Shown one piece after another: positions 1-6,139 of a stretch of DNA of 10,547 nucleotides (its first letter is position 1; each line of letters starts with the position of its first letter). Source of the DNA: an uncultured Collinsella sp. (lineage in GTDB: Bacteria; Actinomycetota; Coriobacteriia; Coriobacteriales; Coriobacteriaceae); contig URKV01000061.1 in the NCBI GenBank assembly GCA_900548565.1, positions 1 through 10,547 on the forward strand. Direction: 5' to 3'. The position numbers and the translations under genes were made by a program. Under the pieces are notes generated by a model. That model saw nothing but the letters and a program-made list of their open reading frames with translations, did no database searches and was not told the DNA's origin.

Positions 1-231
1 CTGCGGAGCCTGTTTGCGTCCTGCGGAATGTTCCGGAGAGAAACCCCGTCACGCCCCCGGATCCCCTGCGTTTACGGCCTTGAGGTCGGCGTGGGCGGAG
101 AATGTGGTCGATAGGGATACGTGTCCCCTTCGCTGTTTCGCGCTTTGCGCGAAAGGCGCGTTACTTTGGGATGGGTGGGGAACGTGGTTGTTGCGGCAAT
201 TGATCCCCGCCACAAATTACCCTCGGCATAC
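1..231. other. Leader region with no recognisable gene
   Basis: I see no coding region with plausible composition, ribosome binding site or recognisable product on either strand here. The stretch holds an imperfect 14-bp palindrome with GGGA/TCCC arms around a central ACGT (114-127) and a perfect 8-bp hairpin (136-154). It may be the tail of an intergenic region behind a gene that lies outside the window. Position 1 may also be an arbitrary cut or a contig end; the sequence does not decide this. Confidence 0.5.
136..154. repeat. GC-rich hairpin, perfect 8-bp stem
   Basis: TTTCGCGC (136-143) and GCGCGAAA (147-154) are perfect reverse complements around a 3-base TTT loop. No T-tract follows on either strand, so it is not a standard Rho-independent terminator. 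It lies about 80 bases upstream of the predicted flavin-operon promoter. It could be a protein site or the remains of an upstream gene's 3' end. No function is assigned. Confidence 0.4.
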
Positions 232-259
232 TTGCGCGAACGATTGCTCGTGCTACACT
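232..259 (+). promoter_or_regulatory. Probable extended -10 promoter of the flavin operon
   Basis: A -35-like TTGCGC (232-237) is separated by 16 bases from TACACT (254-259), which is preceded by TG at 251-252 (TGCTACACT), an extended -10 arrangement. Transcription would start near position 266, almost exactly at the 5' edge of the FMN aptamer. That positional fit is the best support. It is a visual call and no start site has been mapped. Confidence 0.5.
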
Positions 260-264
260 TGCAA

Positions 265-454
265 TTGCTGTTTCAGGGCGGGGTGGAATTCCCCACTGGC
301 GGTAAATCGGGCGGTGCCAAAGGGGTGCCGTGGTGCAGGCGAGGCGTCTGCGACCGAGCCGATGAGTCCGCGACCCGTGCGTGTGTTGGTTCGCATGCCG
401 GCTGAACTGGTGAGATCCCAGTACCAACGGTTAGAGTCCGGATGAAAGAGGCAG
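265..454 (+). promoter_or_regulatory. FMN riboswitch (RFN element), expanded P3 arm
   Basis: The aptamer binds FMN and represses riboflavin uptake genes when flavin is plentiful. Conserved RFN blocks appear in order: GGGTGGAATTCCC (P2, around 281-293), GGCGGTAA (298-305), GAGTCCGCGA (364-373), a P5-type hairpin with CTGG/CCAG arms, ACCAACGGTTAGAGTCCGG (423-441), and GGATGAAAG closing on TTTC (271-274 with 444-447). GCGG (299-302) pairs with CCGC (368-371) to form P3. Inside P3 is an extra arm of about 58 bases: ATCGG (306-310) with CCGAT (359-363), CGGT (312-315) with ACCG (353-356), and a 7-bp hairpin at 335-351. P1 can extend through TTGCT (265-269) with GGCAG (450-454), touching the ribU ribosome binding site. 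No terminator fits between the aptamer and the start codon, so translational control is inferred. Confidence 0.93.
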
Positions 455-460
455 GTGATC
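453..460 (+). promoter_or_regulatory. ribU ribosome binding site, decides the start
   Basis: AGGTGATC matches the 3' half of the full anti-16S consensus. Its core ends about 7 bases before the ATG at 463. An earlier in-frame ATG at 442 lies inside the conserved GGATGAAAG end of the riboswitch and has no ribosome binding site, so 463 is the real start. Bases 453-454 can be drawn into the extended P1 helix. Confidence 0.75.
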
Positions 461-462
461 TT

Positions 463-1053
463 ATGTCTGAACAGTCGCAGCATATCCATTTTGAGAACAC
501 GAATAGGTGGAGCACCAAACAGCTCGTTACCATGGCGCTCATGTGTGCCCTGGGCGTGCTCTTTATGTATGTGCAGCTGCCCATTCTTCCCTCGGCGCCG
601 TTTTTGACGTATGATCCGTCGCTGGTGCCGGCGATGGTGTGCGGGTTTGCGTACGGCCCTGGTGCCGGCACTGCCGTTGCCGCCATGGCGATCGTCATCC
701 ATGCGCTCACCACGGGCGATTGGGTCGGCGCGCTTATGAACTTGGTCGCTACGCTGGGCTTTATTCTGCCCGCGGCGATTGTCTACCAAAAGATGCACAC
801 CTACAAGGGTGCCGTGATTGGCCTGGCGCTGGGCGTTATTGCCGCTACGGCGCTTTCTATGGTTGCGAATCTGACCATTGGCGTTTGGTTCTGGTATCAC
901 TCGGTCGATGCGATCGCCCCGCTCATGCTTCCCGCCGTTTTGCCGTTTAACCTTATCAAGACCGTGCTTAACTCGGTATTGACGCTGGCGGTGTATAAGG
1001 CAGTTTCCAACCTCATCACGCCCAAGAAGGACCAGGTCAAAGGCCGCGCATGA
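463..1053 (+). CDS. ribU: Riboflavin ECF transporter, substrate-binding S component
   Basis: This 196-residue integral membrane protein captures riboflavin for an energy-coupling factor (ECF) importer. It is strongly hydrophobic with about six membrane segments, the usual size and layout for RibU. Visible motifs include the N-terminal AxxxA stretch ALMCA (residues 25-29), which in S components packs against EcfT. It also has FLTYDPSLVPAMVCGFAYGP (47-66), resembling the RibU loop that ends in a conserved G-x-x-x-G-P, and the late LPFNLIK (160-166), also typical of RibU. The FMN riboswitch directly upstream makes the substrate call firm. The start at 463 was chosen over 442, which lies inside the aptamer. 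The stop overlaps the start of the ATPase gene (ATGA), implying translational coupling. A ROK-type or flavin-analogue specificity cannot be judged from sequence alone. Confidence 0.93.
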   Translation: MSEQSQHIHFENTNRWSTKQLVTMALMCALGVLFMYVQLPILPSAPFLTYDPSLVPAMVCGFAYGPGAGTAVAAMAIVIHALTTGDWVGALMNLVATLGFILPAAIVYQKMHTYKGAVIGLALGVIAATALSMVANLTIGVWFWYHSVDAIAPLMLPAVLPFNLIKTVLNSVLTLAVYKAVSNLITPKKDQVKGRA

Positions 1054-2954
1054 TTGAGTGTCGGGGCGTTTCCTTTAGCTATGACGGTGCCGTACCGGCA
1101 CTCGACGGCGTCGATCTGAACATCGAGGATGGCGAGTTTTTCTGCATCCTCGGTGGCAATGGGTCGGGCAAGTCGACGTTTGCCAAGCATCTGAATGCGC
1201 TGCTGCAGCCCGATGCGGGCACGGTGCGCATTAACGGCATGGATGCGTCCGACCCCGAGCTGGTCTACGACATTCGCTCGACCGCGGGCATGGTGTTCCA
1301 GAACCCTGATGACCAGCTGGTGGCGACGCTTGTCGAGGACGATGTTGCGTTTGGTCCCGAGAACTTAGGGGTTGAATCGGCCCAGATCGCGCAGCGCGTA
1401 CGCGAGGCGCTGAAGGGCGTGGGCCTGGTGGGCTTTGAGCGCCACGAGACCCATGCGCTCTCGGGCGGACAAAAGCAGCGCGTGGCGCTCGCCGGCGTAC
1501 TTGCCATGGAGCCGCGCGTGCTTATCTTGGACGAGGCTTCCTCGATGCTCGATCCGCGTGGACGTAAGGGCCTCATGAAGGCTTGCCGCGCGTTGCACGA
1601 TCGCGGCATGACCATCGTGATGATTACGCACTTTATGGAAGAAGCCGCCGAGGCCGATCGTGTCGCGGTGTTTCGGGCGGGGCGCGTTGCCATGCTCGGT
1701 ACGCCCGAGGAGATCCTGACGCGGGCGGACGAACTTGCGCAGCTCAACCTTGACATGCCAGAGTCGTGCCGTTTGGGCATGGCGCTTCGTGCGAAGGGCG
1801 TGCCTGTTCATGCGCAGGTGCGCGAGGCGGATATGGTTGCCGAGGTTGTGGAGACTTATGCCGAGCGAAGTGGGGCAGGCACCGTGGGGCAGTCTTCCGC
1901 ACCCCAATCGGAAATCGTTGGCGGTACGGTTTCGGCAGACAACGAAGATAACGTACCAGAGCCCGTTATCGAACTATCCCATGTTTCGTACAGTTATTCG
2001 CTCAGTCCGCGCGAGCGCCACCGCTGGCACAAGCGCTCGGCCACTGCGGGCAAATCGAACAAACAGGCTCTCTGGGGAAACGACCCCAGCAGCCCCTGGG
2101 CGCTACGTGATGTTTCGCTGACGGTGCGTCGCGGCGAGTTCCTGGGCTTGGCAGGTCATACCGGTTCGGGTAAGTCGACGCTGGTCCAGCATCTCAACGG
2201 TTTGATTCGCCCTCAGGAGGGATCCGTTCGCGCACTGGGGCTCGATCTGTCAAACAAGAAAGACGCCGCCGCGGTTAAGGCCAAGGTCGGCGTGGTGTTT
2301 CAATATCCTGAGCGTCAGCTGTTTGCCGAAACCGTGGCGCAGGACGTGGCGTTTGGTCCGCATAACCTTGGCTTGCCGCAAGATGAAGTCGACCGTCGTG
2401 TCGAGTCATCGCTCTCACGCGTGGGCCTCGACCTTTCCACGGTCGGCGACAAGAGCCCCTTTGAGCTTTCGGGCGGTCAGCAACGGCGCGTGGCATTCGC
2501 CGGCGTGCTCGCCATGGAGCCCGAGGTCCTGGTGCTCGATGAGCCCATGGCGGGGCTCGATCCGGCTGCGCGCAAGGATTTCCTAGGGCTCATCGGTCGA
2601 CTCCATCGCGAGGGCCTGACCGTTGTCATGGTTTCGCACAGCATGGATGACCTGGCCAATTGCTGCGACCGTATCGTCGTAATGAACGAAGGTGCGGTGT
2701 TTGCCGAGGGAACCCCCGTGCAGGTGTTTGCGCATGCCGATGAGCTCAAGTCGATCGGCTTGGGCGTACCTGCTGCTCAGCGCATGGCGTTGGCGCTCGC
2801 GGAAGCGGGCGTGCCGCTGCGTCGCGGCGGGCTCTATACGGTTGAGTCGTTGGCCGACGAGTTGGTAGATTTGCTGATCGGTCGCTCGGACGGTCCTTCT
2901 AACGTCGCGGACATTGCTAAATCCAAGACGGTCTCGCGAGAGGAGGGCTGCTGA
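1050..2954 (+). CDS. ecfA: Fused ECF transporter ATPase (EcfA1-EcfA2)
   Basis: This 634-residue cytoplasmic protein carries both ATPase domains that drive the ECF importer, normally two separate proteins of about 280 residues each. The first domain has Walker A GGNGSGKST (35-43), Q-loop VFQNPDDQ (82-89), signature LSGGQKQR (137-144), Walker B VLILDE (157-162) followed by ASSMLDP as in EcfA1, and switch His194. The second has GHTGSGKST (369-377), VFQYPERQ (416-423), LSGGQQRR (473-480), VLVLDEPMAGLDP (493-505) as in EcfA2, and His530. All catalytic elements are intact in both halves. A polar linker (about 272-305) joins the domains. A basic insertion of about 30 residues (318-349) sits between the YSY strand and ALRDVSL of domain two, longer than I expect for EcfA2. 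The start overlaps the ribU stop by 4 bases. Confidence 0.93.
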   Translation: MIECRGVSFSYDGAVPALDGVDLNIEDGEFFCILGGNGSGKSTFAKHLNALLQPDAGTVRINGMDASDPELVYDIRSTAGMVFQNPDDQLVATLVEDDVAFGPENLGVESAQIAQRVREALKGVGLVGFERHETHALSGGQKQRVALAGVLAMEPRVLILDEASSMLDPRGRKGLMKACRALHDRGMTIVMITHFMEEAAEADRVAVFRAGRVAMLGTPEEILTRADELAQLNLDMPESCRLGMALRAKGVPVHAQVREADMVAEVVETYAERSGAGTVGQSSAPQSEIVGGTVSADNEDNVPEPVIELSHVSYSYSLSPRERHRWHKRSATAGKSNKQALWGNDPSSPWALRDVSLTVRRGEFLGLAGHTGSGKSTLVQHLNGLIRPQEGSVRALGLDLSNKKDAAAVKAKVGVVFQYPERQLFAETVAQDVAFGPHNLGLPQDEVDRRVESSLSRVGLDLSTVGDKSPFELSGGQQRRVAFAGVLAMEPEVLVLDEPMAGLDPAARKDFLGLIGRLHREGLTVVMVSHSMDDLANCCDRIVVMNEGAVFAEGTPVQVFAHADELKSIGLGVPAAQRMALALAEAGVPLRRGGLYTVESLADELVDLLIGRSDGPSNVADIAKSKTVSREEGC

Positions 2955-3754
2955 TGGAGGCGTTTTCGTTTGGCAGTTACTATCCCGGCGATAGTTCAAT
3001 CCACCGCCTGGACCCGCGAACCAAGTTGCTCTTGGGCTTTGTGTTTCTGATCACGACGCTCACAGTCAGTGGCTTCCGCGGACTGGCCCCTGTCGCAATT
3101 TTCGTCGTGCTGATCTATGCCGTGTCCCGGGTGCCGTTGCGCCGGGTCCTATCATCGATGGCGCCGCTGCTGGCAATCGTCGTCGTGGTCGCGGTGCTCA
3201 ACTTGTTTACCGATCAGAGTGGGCGCATCCTGTGGCAGCTCGGCTTTCTGCAGATAAGCGAGGGCTCACTGCGTTCTGCCGCCTTTATGGCGTGCCGCCT
3301 GACGTTGATGATGGCCGGCATGAGCGCCATTACACTCACCACGCCGACGCTCGACCTCACCGCGGGCTTTGAGCGCCTGCTCGCGCCGTTTGCGTGTGTG
3401 GGACTTCCTGCGCACGAGCTCGGCATGATCATGGGTATCGCGTTGCGCTTTATGCCGCAGTTTGCCACTGAGATGAAGCAGACGGCCGATGCACAGGCAA
3501 GCCGCGGCGCGCGCGTGACGGGCGGTCCGCTCGGCGGCGTGCGTATGCTCGGCAGTGTGGCGATTCCGCTGTTCACGGGCGTGTTCCGCCATGCCGAGAC
3601 GCTGTCTGCCGCCATGGATGCACGCTGCTATCACGGCGAGCAGGGCCGCACGCGCCTGCATGCGCTTGCATTTGGCCGCGGCGATGCGTTGGCGGCGGTG
3701 GTGACGGCGTTGCTGCTCATCTGCGTCATCGTCATCAATCTTCAACTTGTTTAG
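2954..3754 (+). CDS. ecfT: ECF transporter transmembrane component EcfT
   Basis: EcfT (266 residues) is the membrane scaffold that couples ATP hydrolysis by EcfA to toppling of the S component. The N-terminus shows YYPGDSSIHRLDPRTKL (9-25), the conserved entry to the first membrane helix (HRLDPRTKL). Hydrophobic segments follow at roughly 26-57, 67-85, 109-130 and 246-264. The two coupling motifs that contact the ATPases are present: SRG (183-185, within DAQASRGA) and ARC (223-225, within AMDARCYHGEQGRTRL); Cys in place of Gly in the second motif occurs in the family. A perfect AGGAGG (2941-2946) lies 7 bases before the ATG, which shares one base with the ecfA stop. It completes a full ECF complex within one operon: S component, fused ATPase and EcfT. 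Confidence 0.93.
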   Translation: MEAFSFGSYYPGDSSIHRLDPRTKLLLGFVFLITTLTVSGFRGLAPVAIFVVLIYAVSRVPLRRVLSSMAPLLAIVVVVAVLNLFTDQSGRILWQLGFLQISEGSLRSAAFMACRLTLMMAGMSAITLTTPTLDLTAGFERLLAPFACVGLPAHELGMIMGIALRFMPQFATEMKQTADAQASRGARVTGGPLGGVRMLGSVAIPLFTGVFRHAETLSAAMDARCYHGEQGRTRLHALAFGRGDALAAVVTALLLICVIVINLQLV

Positions 3755-3784
3755 GCGCGATTCGGGCGCAAGAAAGGGGTCCCT

Positions 3785-4231
3785 ATGACCGACAACGACC
3801 GCACGGCTCAGCTTGAGCGCGCCTGTTCGTATCTCAGGCGCATTCCGGCGTGGTATCTGGCCACGACCGATGTGGCCGACGGACATCAGCCCCGCGTGAG
3901 ACCGTTTTCGTTTGCCATGGTCGATGACGGTAAACTGTGGTTTTGCACGTCGCGCGACAAGGATGTGTGGGCCGAGCTCAGCGCGAATCCCAAGTTTGAG
4001 CTCTCGGGCTGGAAGCCGGGGGAATGTTGGATCGTGTTGACCGGTGAGGCCGCACTTGAGGACGACGCAGTTGCGAGCGACAAGGTGCGTCAAGCGGGTT
4101 TTAAGCACATGGTGGGCATCGGCGAGGAACACGAGAGTGCCAACGACGGCCGCCTTGCTTTCTTTTCGGTCCGCAACATTGCCGCGCGCTTCTGTGATAT
4201 CGACGGCAGCGAGGAGCGCCTGGAGCTCTAG
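3785..4231 (+). CDS. Pyridoxamine 5'-phosphate oxidase family FMN-binding protein (copy 1)
   Basis: This small 148-residue cytoplasmic protein has the split-barrel flavin-binding fold of the PNPOx-like superfamily. Recognisable blocks are PAWYLATT (21-28), PRVRPFSFA (36-44), KLWFCTSRDKDVWAEL (50-65), NPKFELSGW (68-76) and the final AFFSVRN strand (125-131). These match short flavoproteins annotated as pyridoxamine 5'-phosphate oxidase family; family members bind FMN or, in some branches, F420 or heme. True PdxH is longer (about 200 residues or more), so a vitamin B6 role is not supported. The gene starts 30 bases after ecfT behind AGAAAGGGG, so it is probably in the same FMN-riboswitch-controlled transcript. 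Its substrate is unknown. It is a paralogue of the next gene and appears intact. Confidence 0.82.
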   Translation: MTDNDRTAQLERACSYLRRIPAWYLATTDVADGHQPRVRPFSFAMVDDGKLWFCTSRDKDVWAELSANPKFELSGWKPGECWIVLTGEAALEDDAVASDKVRQAGFKHMVGIGEEHESANDGRLAFFSVRNIAARFCDIDGSEERLEL

Positions 4232-4275
4232 CTCACACAAACCAGGCTCTCAAACTGGCTAGTACAGGAGGACAC

Positions 4276-4686
4276 ATGGACGGATTGAATACGGTGTTGG
4301 AGTATCTGACGTCGGTGCCGGCGTGGTACTTGGCGACGAGCGTGGACGGGCAGCCGCATGTGCGTCCGTTTTCGTTTGCGCAGATCCAGGGCGGCAAGCT
4401 GTGGTTTGTGACGGCGCGCACCAAGGATGTGTGGCAGGAGCTGCTGCAAAACCAACGCTTTGAGGCCACGAGTTGGTGGCCGGGCCATGGCTGGCTTATC
4501 TTGCGCGGGCATGCGGGTCTGGATGACCAGGCCGCTCCCGATATGCGCGAGGCAGGCTGGAGGCACCTGGAGCGTCTAGGCGAGCACTACGAGGGCGCAG
4601 GCGACCCCACGCTCGTCTTCTTTAGCGTCGAGGATCCCGAGGCTTTTATCTGCAATCACGACGAATGGGTGCCGGTCGAGCTCTAG
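4276..4686 (+). CDS. Pyridoxamine 5'-phosphate oxidase family FMN-binding protein (copy 2)
   Basis: This 136-residue split-barrel protein is a tandem paralogue of the preceding gene. It shares PAWYLAT (15-21), the VRPFSFA block (29-35), KLWFVTARTKDVWQEL (41-56) and the W-x-PG motif (68-70), and ends in the same acidic-EL tail. It lacks about 8 N-terminal residues relative to copy 1. AGGAGG (4266-4271) precedes the ATG by 4 bases. Divergence is substantial (many substitutions between the shared blocks), so this is an old duplication rather than a recent copy; functional specialisation is possible. The long hairpin 36 bases downstream makes it the last gene of the flavin operon. Flavin binding is inferred from family membership and the riboswitch context; no substrate can be named. 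Confidence 0.82.
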   Translation: MDGLNTVLEYLTSVPAWYLATSVDGQPHVRPFSFAQIQGGKLWFVTARTKDVWQELLQNQRFEATSWWPGHGWLILRGHAGLDDQAAPDMREAGWRHLERLGEHYEGAGDPTLVFFSVEDPEAFICNHDEWVPVEL

Positions 4687-4721
4687 CCGGCTGGCTCATC
4701 CTAACAACTTGGTTTTCGCAT

Positions 4722-4779
4722 GGGCGGGCCCCGTATTGCCCGGTGCCGTTAGGAGCGCCGGTCAATACGGGGCCCGCTC
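4722..4779 (+). terminator. Long hairpin closing the flavin operon
   Basis: GCGGGCCCCGTATTG (4724-4738) and CAATACGGGGCCCGC (4763-4777) are perfect complements. The outer stem extends to 17 bp with one G-U pair, and an inner helix CCGGTG/CGCCGG (4740-4745 with 4756-4761) caps it. Only a short ATTTG follows, so the U-tract is poor. Termination may be weak or Rho-assisted, or the hairpin may protect the 3' end. It separates the flavin and arginine operons. Confidence 0.65.
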
Positions 4780-4822
4780 CATTTGTCAATTCCTTCAAGC
4801 GAATGTGTCGGGAATGTTTCAA

Positions 4823-4857
4823 TGCATGAATATGCAAGCCATTTACGTATTCATGCA
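4823..4857. promoter_or_regulatory. Pair of ArgR boxes upstream of argC
   Basis: TGCAT-GAAT-ATGCA (4823-4836) is a palindromic box like the TGCAT...ATGCA operators bound by actinobacterial ArgR. A weaker second box, TACGT-ATTC-ATGCA (4844-4857), begins exactly 21 bases later, the box-to-box spacing typical of ArgR hexamer operators. Together they also form an 11-bp inverted repeat (4822-4832 with 4848-4858). A possible extended -10, TGCTAAAGT (4866-4874), lies just downstream but has no good -35, so I do not call the promoter itself. Arginine-dependent repression of argCJBD is inferred. Confidence 0.7.
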
Positions 4858-4897
4858 TCTTTTGGTGCTAAAGTTTCAACCCACTTCATAACGACCA

Positions 4898-4929
4898 CTG
4901 CGAAATGCGCATCGGTGCATAAATCGCAG
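4898..4929 (+). promoter_or_regulatory. Leader hairpin just before the argC ribosome binding site
   Basis: CTGCGA (4898-4903) pairs with TCGCAG (4924-4929) and ATGC (4905-4908) with GCAT (4917-4920), giving a two-part stem around an 8-base loop. It ends 2 bases before AAGGAG (4932-4937). It could tune translation of argC, or be incidental. The TGCATAAATCGCA on its 3' side also resembles a degenerate ArgR half-site. Confidence 0.35.
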
Positions 4930-4943
4930 ACAAGGAGTCTGAT

Positions 4944-6014
4944 ATGTCTTTGAAGGTTGGAATCGTCGGCGCGGCTGGATATGCCGGAGCCGAGCTCATT
5001 CGCCTCGTGCTCGGCCATCCCGAGTTTGAACTTGTTGCCATTACGTCCAACGCCGATGCCGGCCAGCCGCTGTCCGCGGTGTATCCGAGCTTTGCTGGCG
5101 TGAGCGATCTGGTTTTCACCACGCATGACGCCCCCGAGCTTAAATCCTGCGACGCCGTCTTCTTGGCCGTGCCGCACACGGCTGCCATGGCACAGGTGCC
5201 CGCACTGCTTGCATCTGGCGTCTCCTGCTTTGATCTTTCGGCCGATTACCGTCTGAGCGACGCGTCCGTCTTTGAGACATGGTATGCCGCCGAGCACACG
5301 AGCCCCGAGCTGCTCAAGACCCGCGCTTTTGGCCTGCCCGAGCTGTTCTGCCAGGACTTGGAGACCGCCGCATCCGATTATGCTGACGGCAAGTCCGTGC
5401 TGGTCGCCTGCGCCGGCTGCTATCCCACCGCAACGAGCCTTGCTGCCGCTCCTGCCGAGCGTGCCGGCTGGGTTGCCCAGAGTGGCCCTGTGATCGTCGA
5501 TGCCATCAGCGGTGTGACGGGTGCCGGCAAGTCCTGCAACGCCCGCACCCACTTTTGCAGCGCGGACGAGAACCTGGAAGCCTATGGCGTGGGTAAACAT
5601 CGCCACACGCCCGAGATTGAGCAAATCCTTGGCTTAACCGATCGCGTCGTCTTTACCCCGCATCTGGCACCGCTCAAGCGCGGCCTGCTCTCCACGGTGA
5701 CGATGCCGCTTACGCCGCAGGCTATCGATACCTTGACCCTTGAGGACGTTGTCGACTATTACAAGCAGTTCTACGCTGGTCGCACCTTCGTGCGCGTACT
5801 CGATGCCGGCCAGCAGCCCAAGACGGCTTCGGTCGTCGGCACCAACGCCGCCCAGATTGGCCTCGCGCTCAACAAGCGCGCGGGCGTGCTGGTGACGACG
5901 GGCGCCATCGACAATCTGTGCAAGGGCGCTGCGGGCCAAGCAGTCCAGTGCGCCAATATCGTCTTTGGCTTTGACGAGCGACGAGGCTTGCCCACAGTGG
6001 CGTGCCCGGTGTAG
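4944..6014 (+). CDS. argC: N-acetyl-gamma-glutamyl-phosphate reductase
   Basis: ArgC reduces N-acetylglutamyl 5-phosphate with NADPH to the semialdehyde, the third step of arginine synthesis via acetylated intermediates, in the cytosol. At 356 residues it has the usual length for the family. The N-terminal Rossmann motif GIVGAAGYAGAEL (6-18) binds NADP. The catalytic cysteine is Cys159 in CAGCYPTATS. The SGVTGAGK loop (189-196) and KHRHTPEI (218-225), with the conserved HRH, are in place. The C-terminal NLCKGAAGQAVQCAN (324-338) is the standard family ending. The start is supported by AAGGAG at 4932-4937, 6 bases before ATG. It is the first gene of argCJBD and lies behind the ArgR boxes. All key residues are present. 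Confidence 0.96.
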   Translation: MSLKVGIVGAAGYAGAELIRLVLGHPEFELVAITSNADAGQPLSAVYPSFAGVSDLVFTTHDAPELKSCDAVFLAVPHTAAMAQVPALLASGVSCFDLSADYRLSDASVFETWYAAEHTSPELLKTRAFGLPELFCQDLETAASDYADGKSVLVACAGCYPTATSLAAAPAERAGWVAQSGPVIVDAISGVTGAGKSCNARTHFCSADENLEAYGVGKHRHTPEIEQILGLTDRVVFTPHLAPLKRGLLSTVTMPLTPQAIDTLTLEDVVDYYKQFYAGRTFVRVLDAGQQPKTASVVGTNAAQIGLALNKRAGVLVTTGAIDNLCKGAAGQAVQCANIVFGFDERRGLPTVACPV

Positions 6015-6139
6015 CACATTCGATTGTTAACGATTTGGCAGTCGGGCATCGAGTGGGGCGCCACTTTTAAGCTGGTCTCATGATTACGACTGGCATGGCG
6101 CACCAACCGATGTCCGTTTTTTGTTTGACATAAGGAGTC
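6015..6139 (+). other. argC-argJ gap with small hairpin
   Basis: This 125-base gap is the largest inside the arginine operon. AGTGG (6052-6056) and CCACT (6061-6065) form a 5-bp stem with a GGCG loop followed by TTTT (6065-6068), a weak terminator-like or attenuator-like shape. TTGACA at 6125-6130 is too close to the argJ start to be a -35. No small gene was found here. Confidence 0.35.

Noticed and set aside
14..445. Open frame of 143 codons over the leader and riboswitch
   Set aside because: It runs through the FMN aptamer, has no ribosome binding site and its peptide resembles no family. The RNA structure explains the sequence better.
442..462. Earlier ATG for ribU adding seven residues
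   Set aside because: This ATG is part of the conserved GGATGAAAG of the riboswitch and lacks a ribosome binding site; ATG 463 has AGGTGATC in place.
253..900. Long open frame on the - strand across riboswitch and ribU
   Set aside because: It is rich in His, Arg and Gly as expected for the antisense of GC-rich coding DNA, and it overlaps a well-supported gene.
3266..4240. Long - strand open frame across ecfT and the first PNPOx gene
   Set aside because: It spans two well-supported + strand genes and has the His/Arg/Ala-rich composition of an antisense frame.
6125..6130. TTGACA as a -35 element for a separate argJ promoter
   Set aside because: Only 9 bases separate it from the argJ start, leaving no room for a -10 or a leader.
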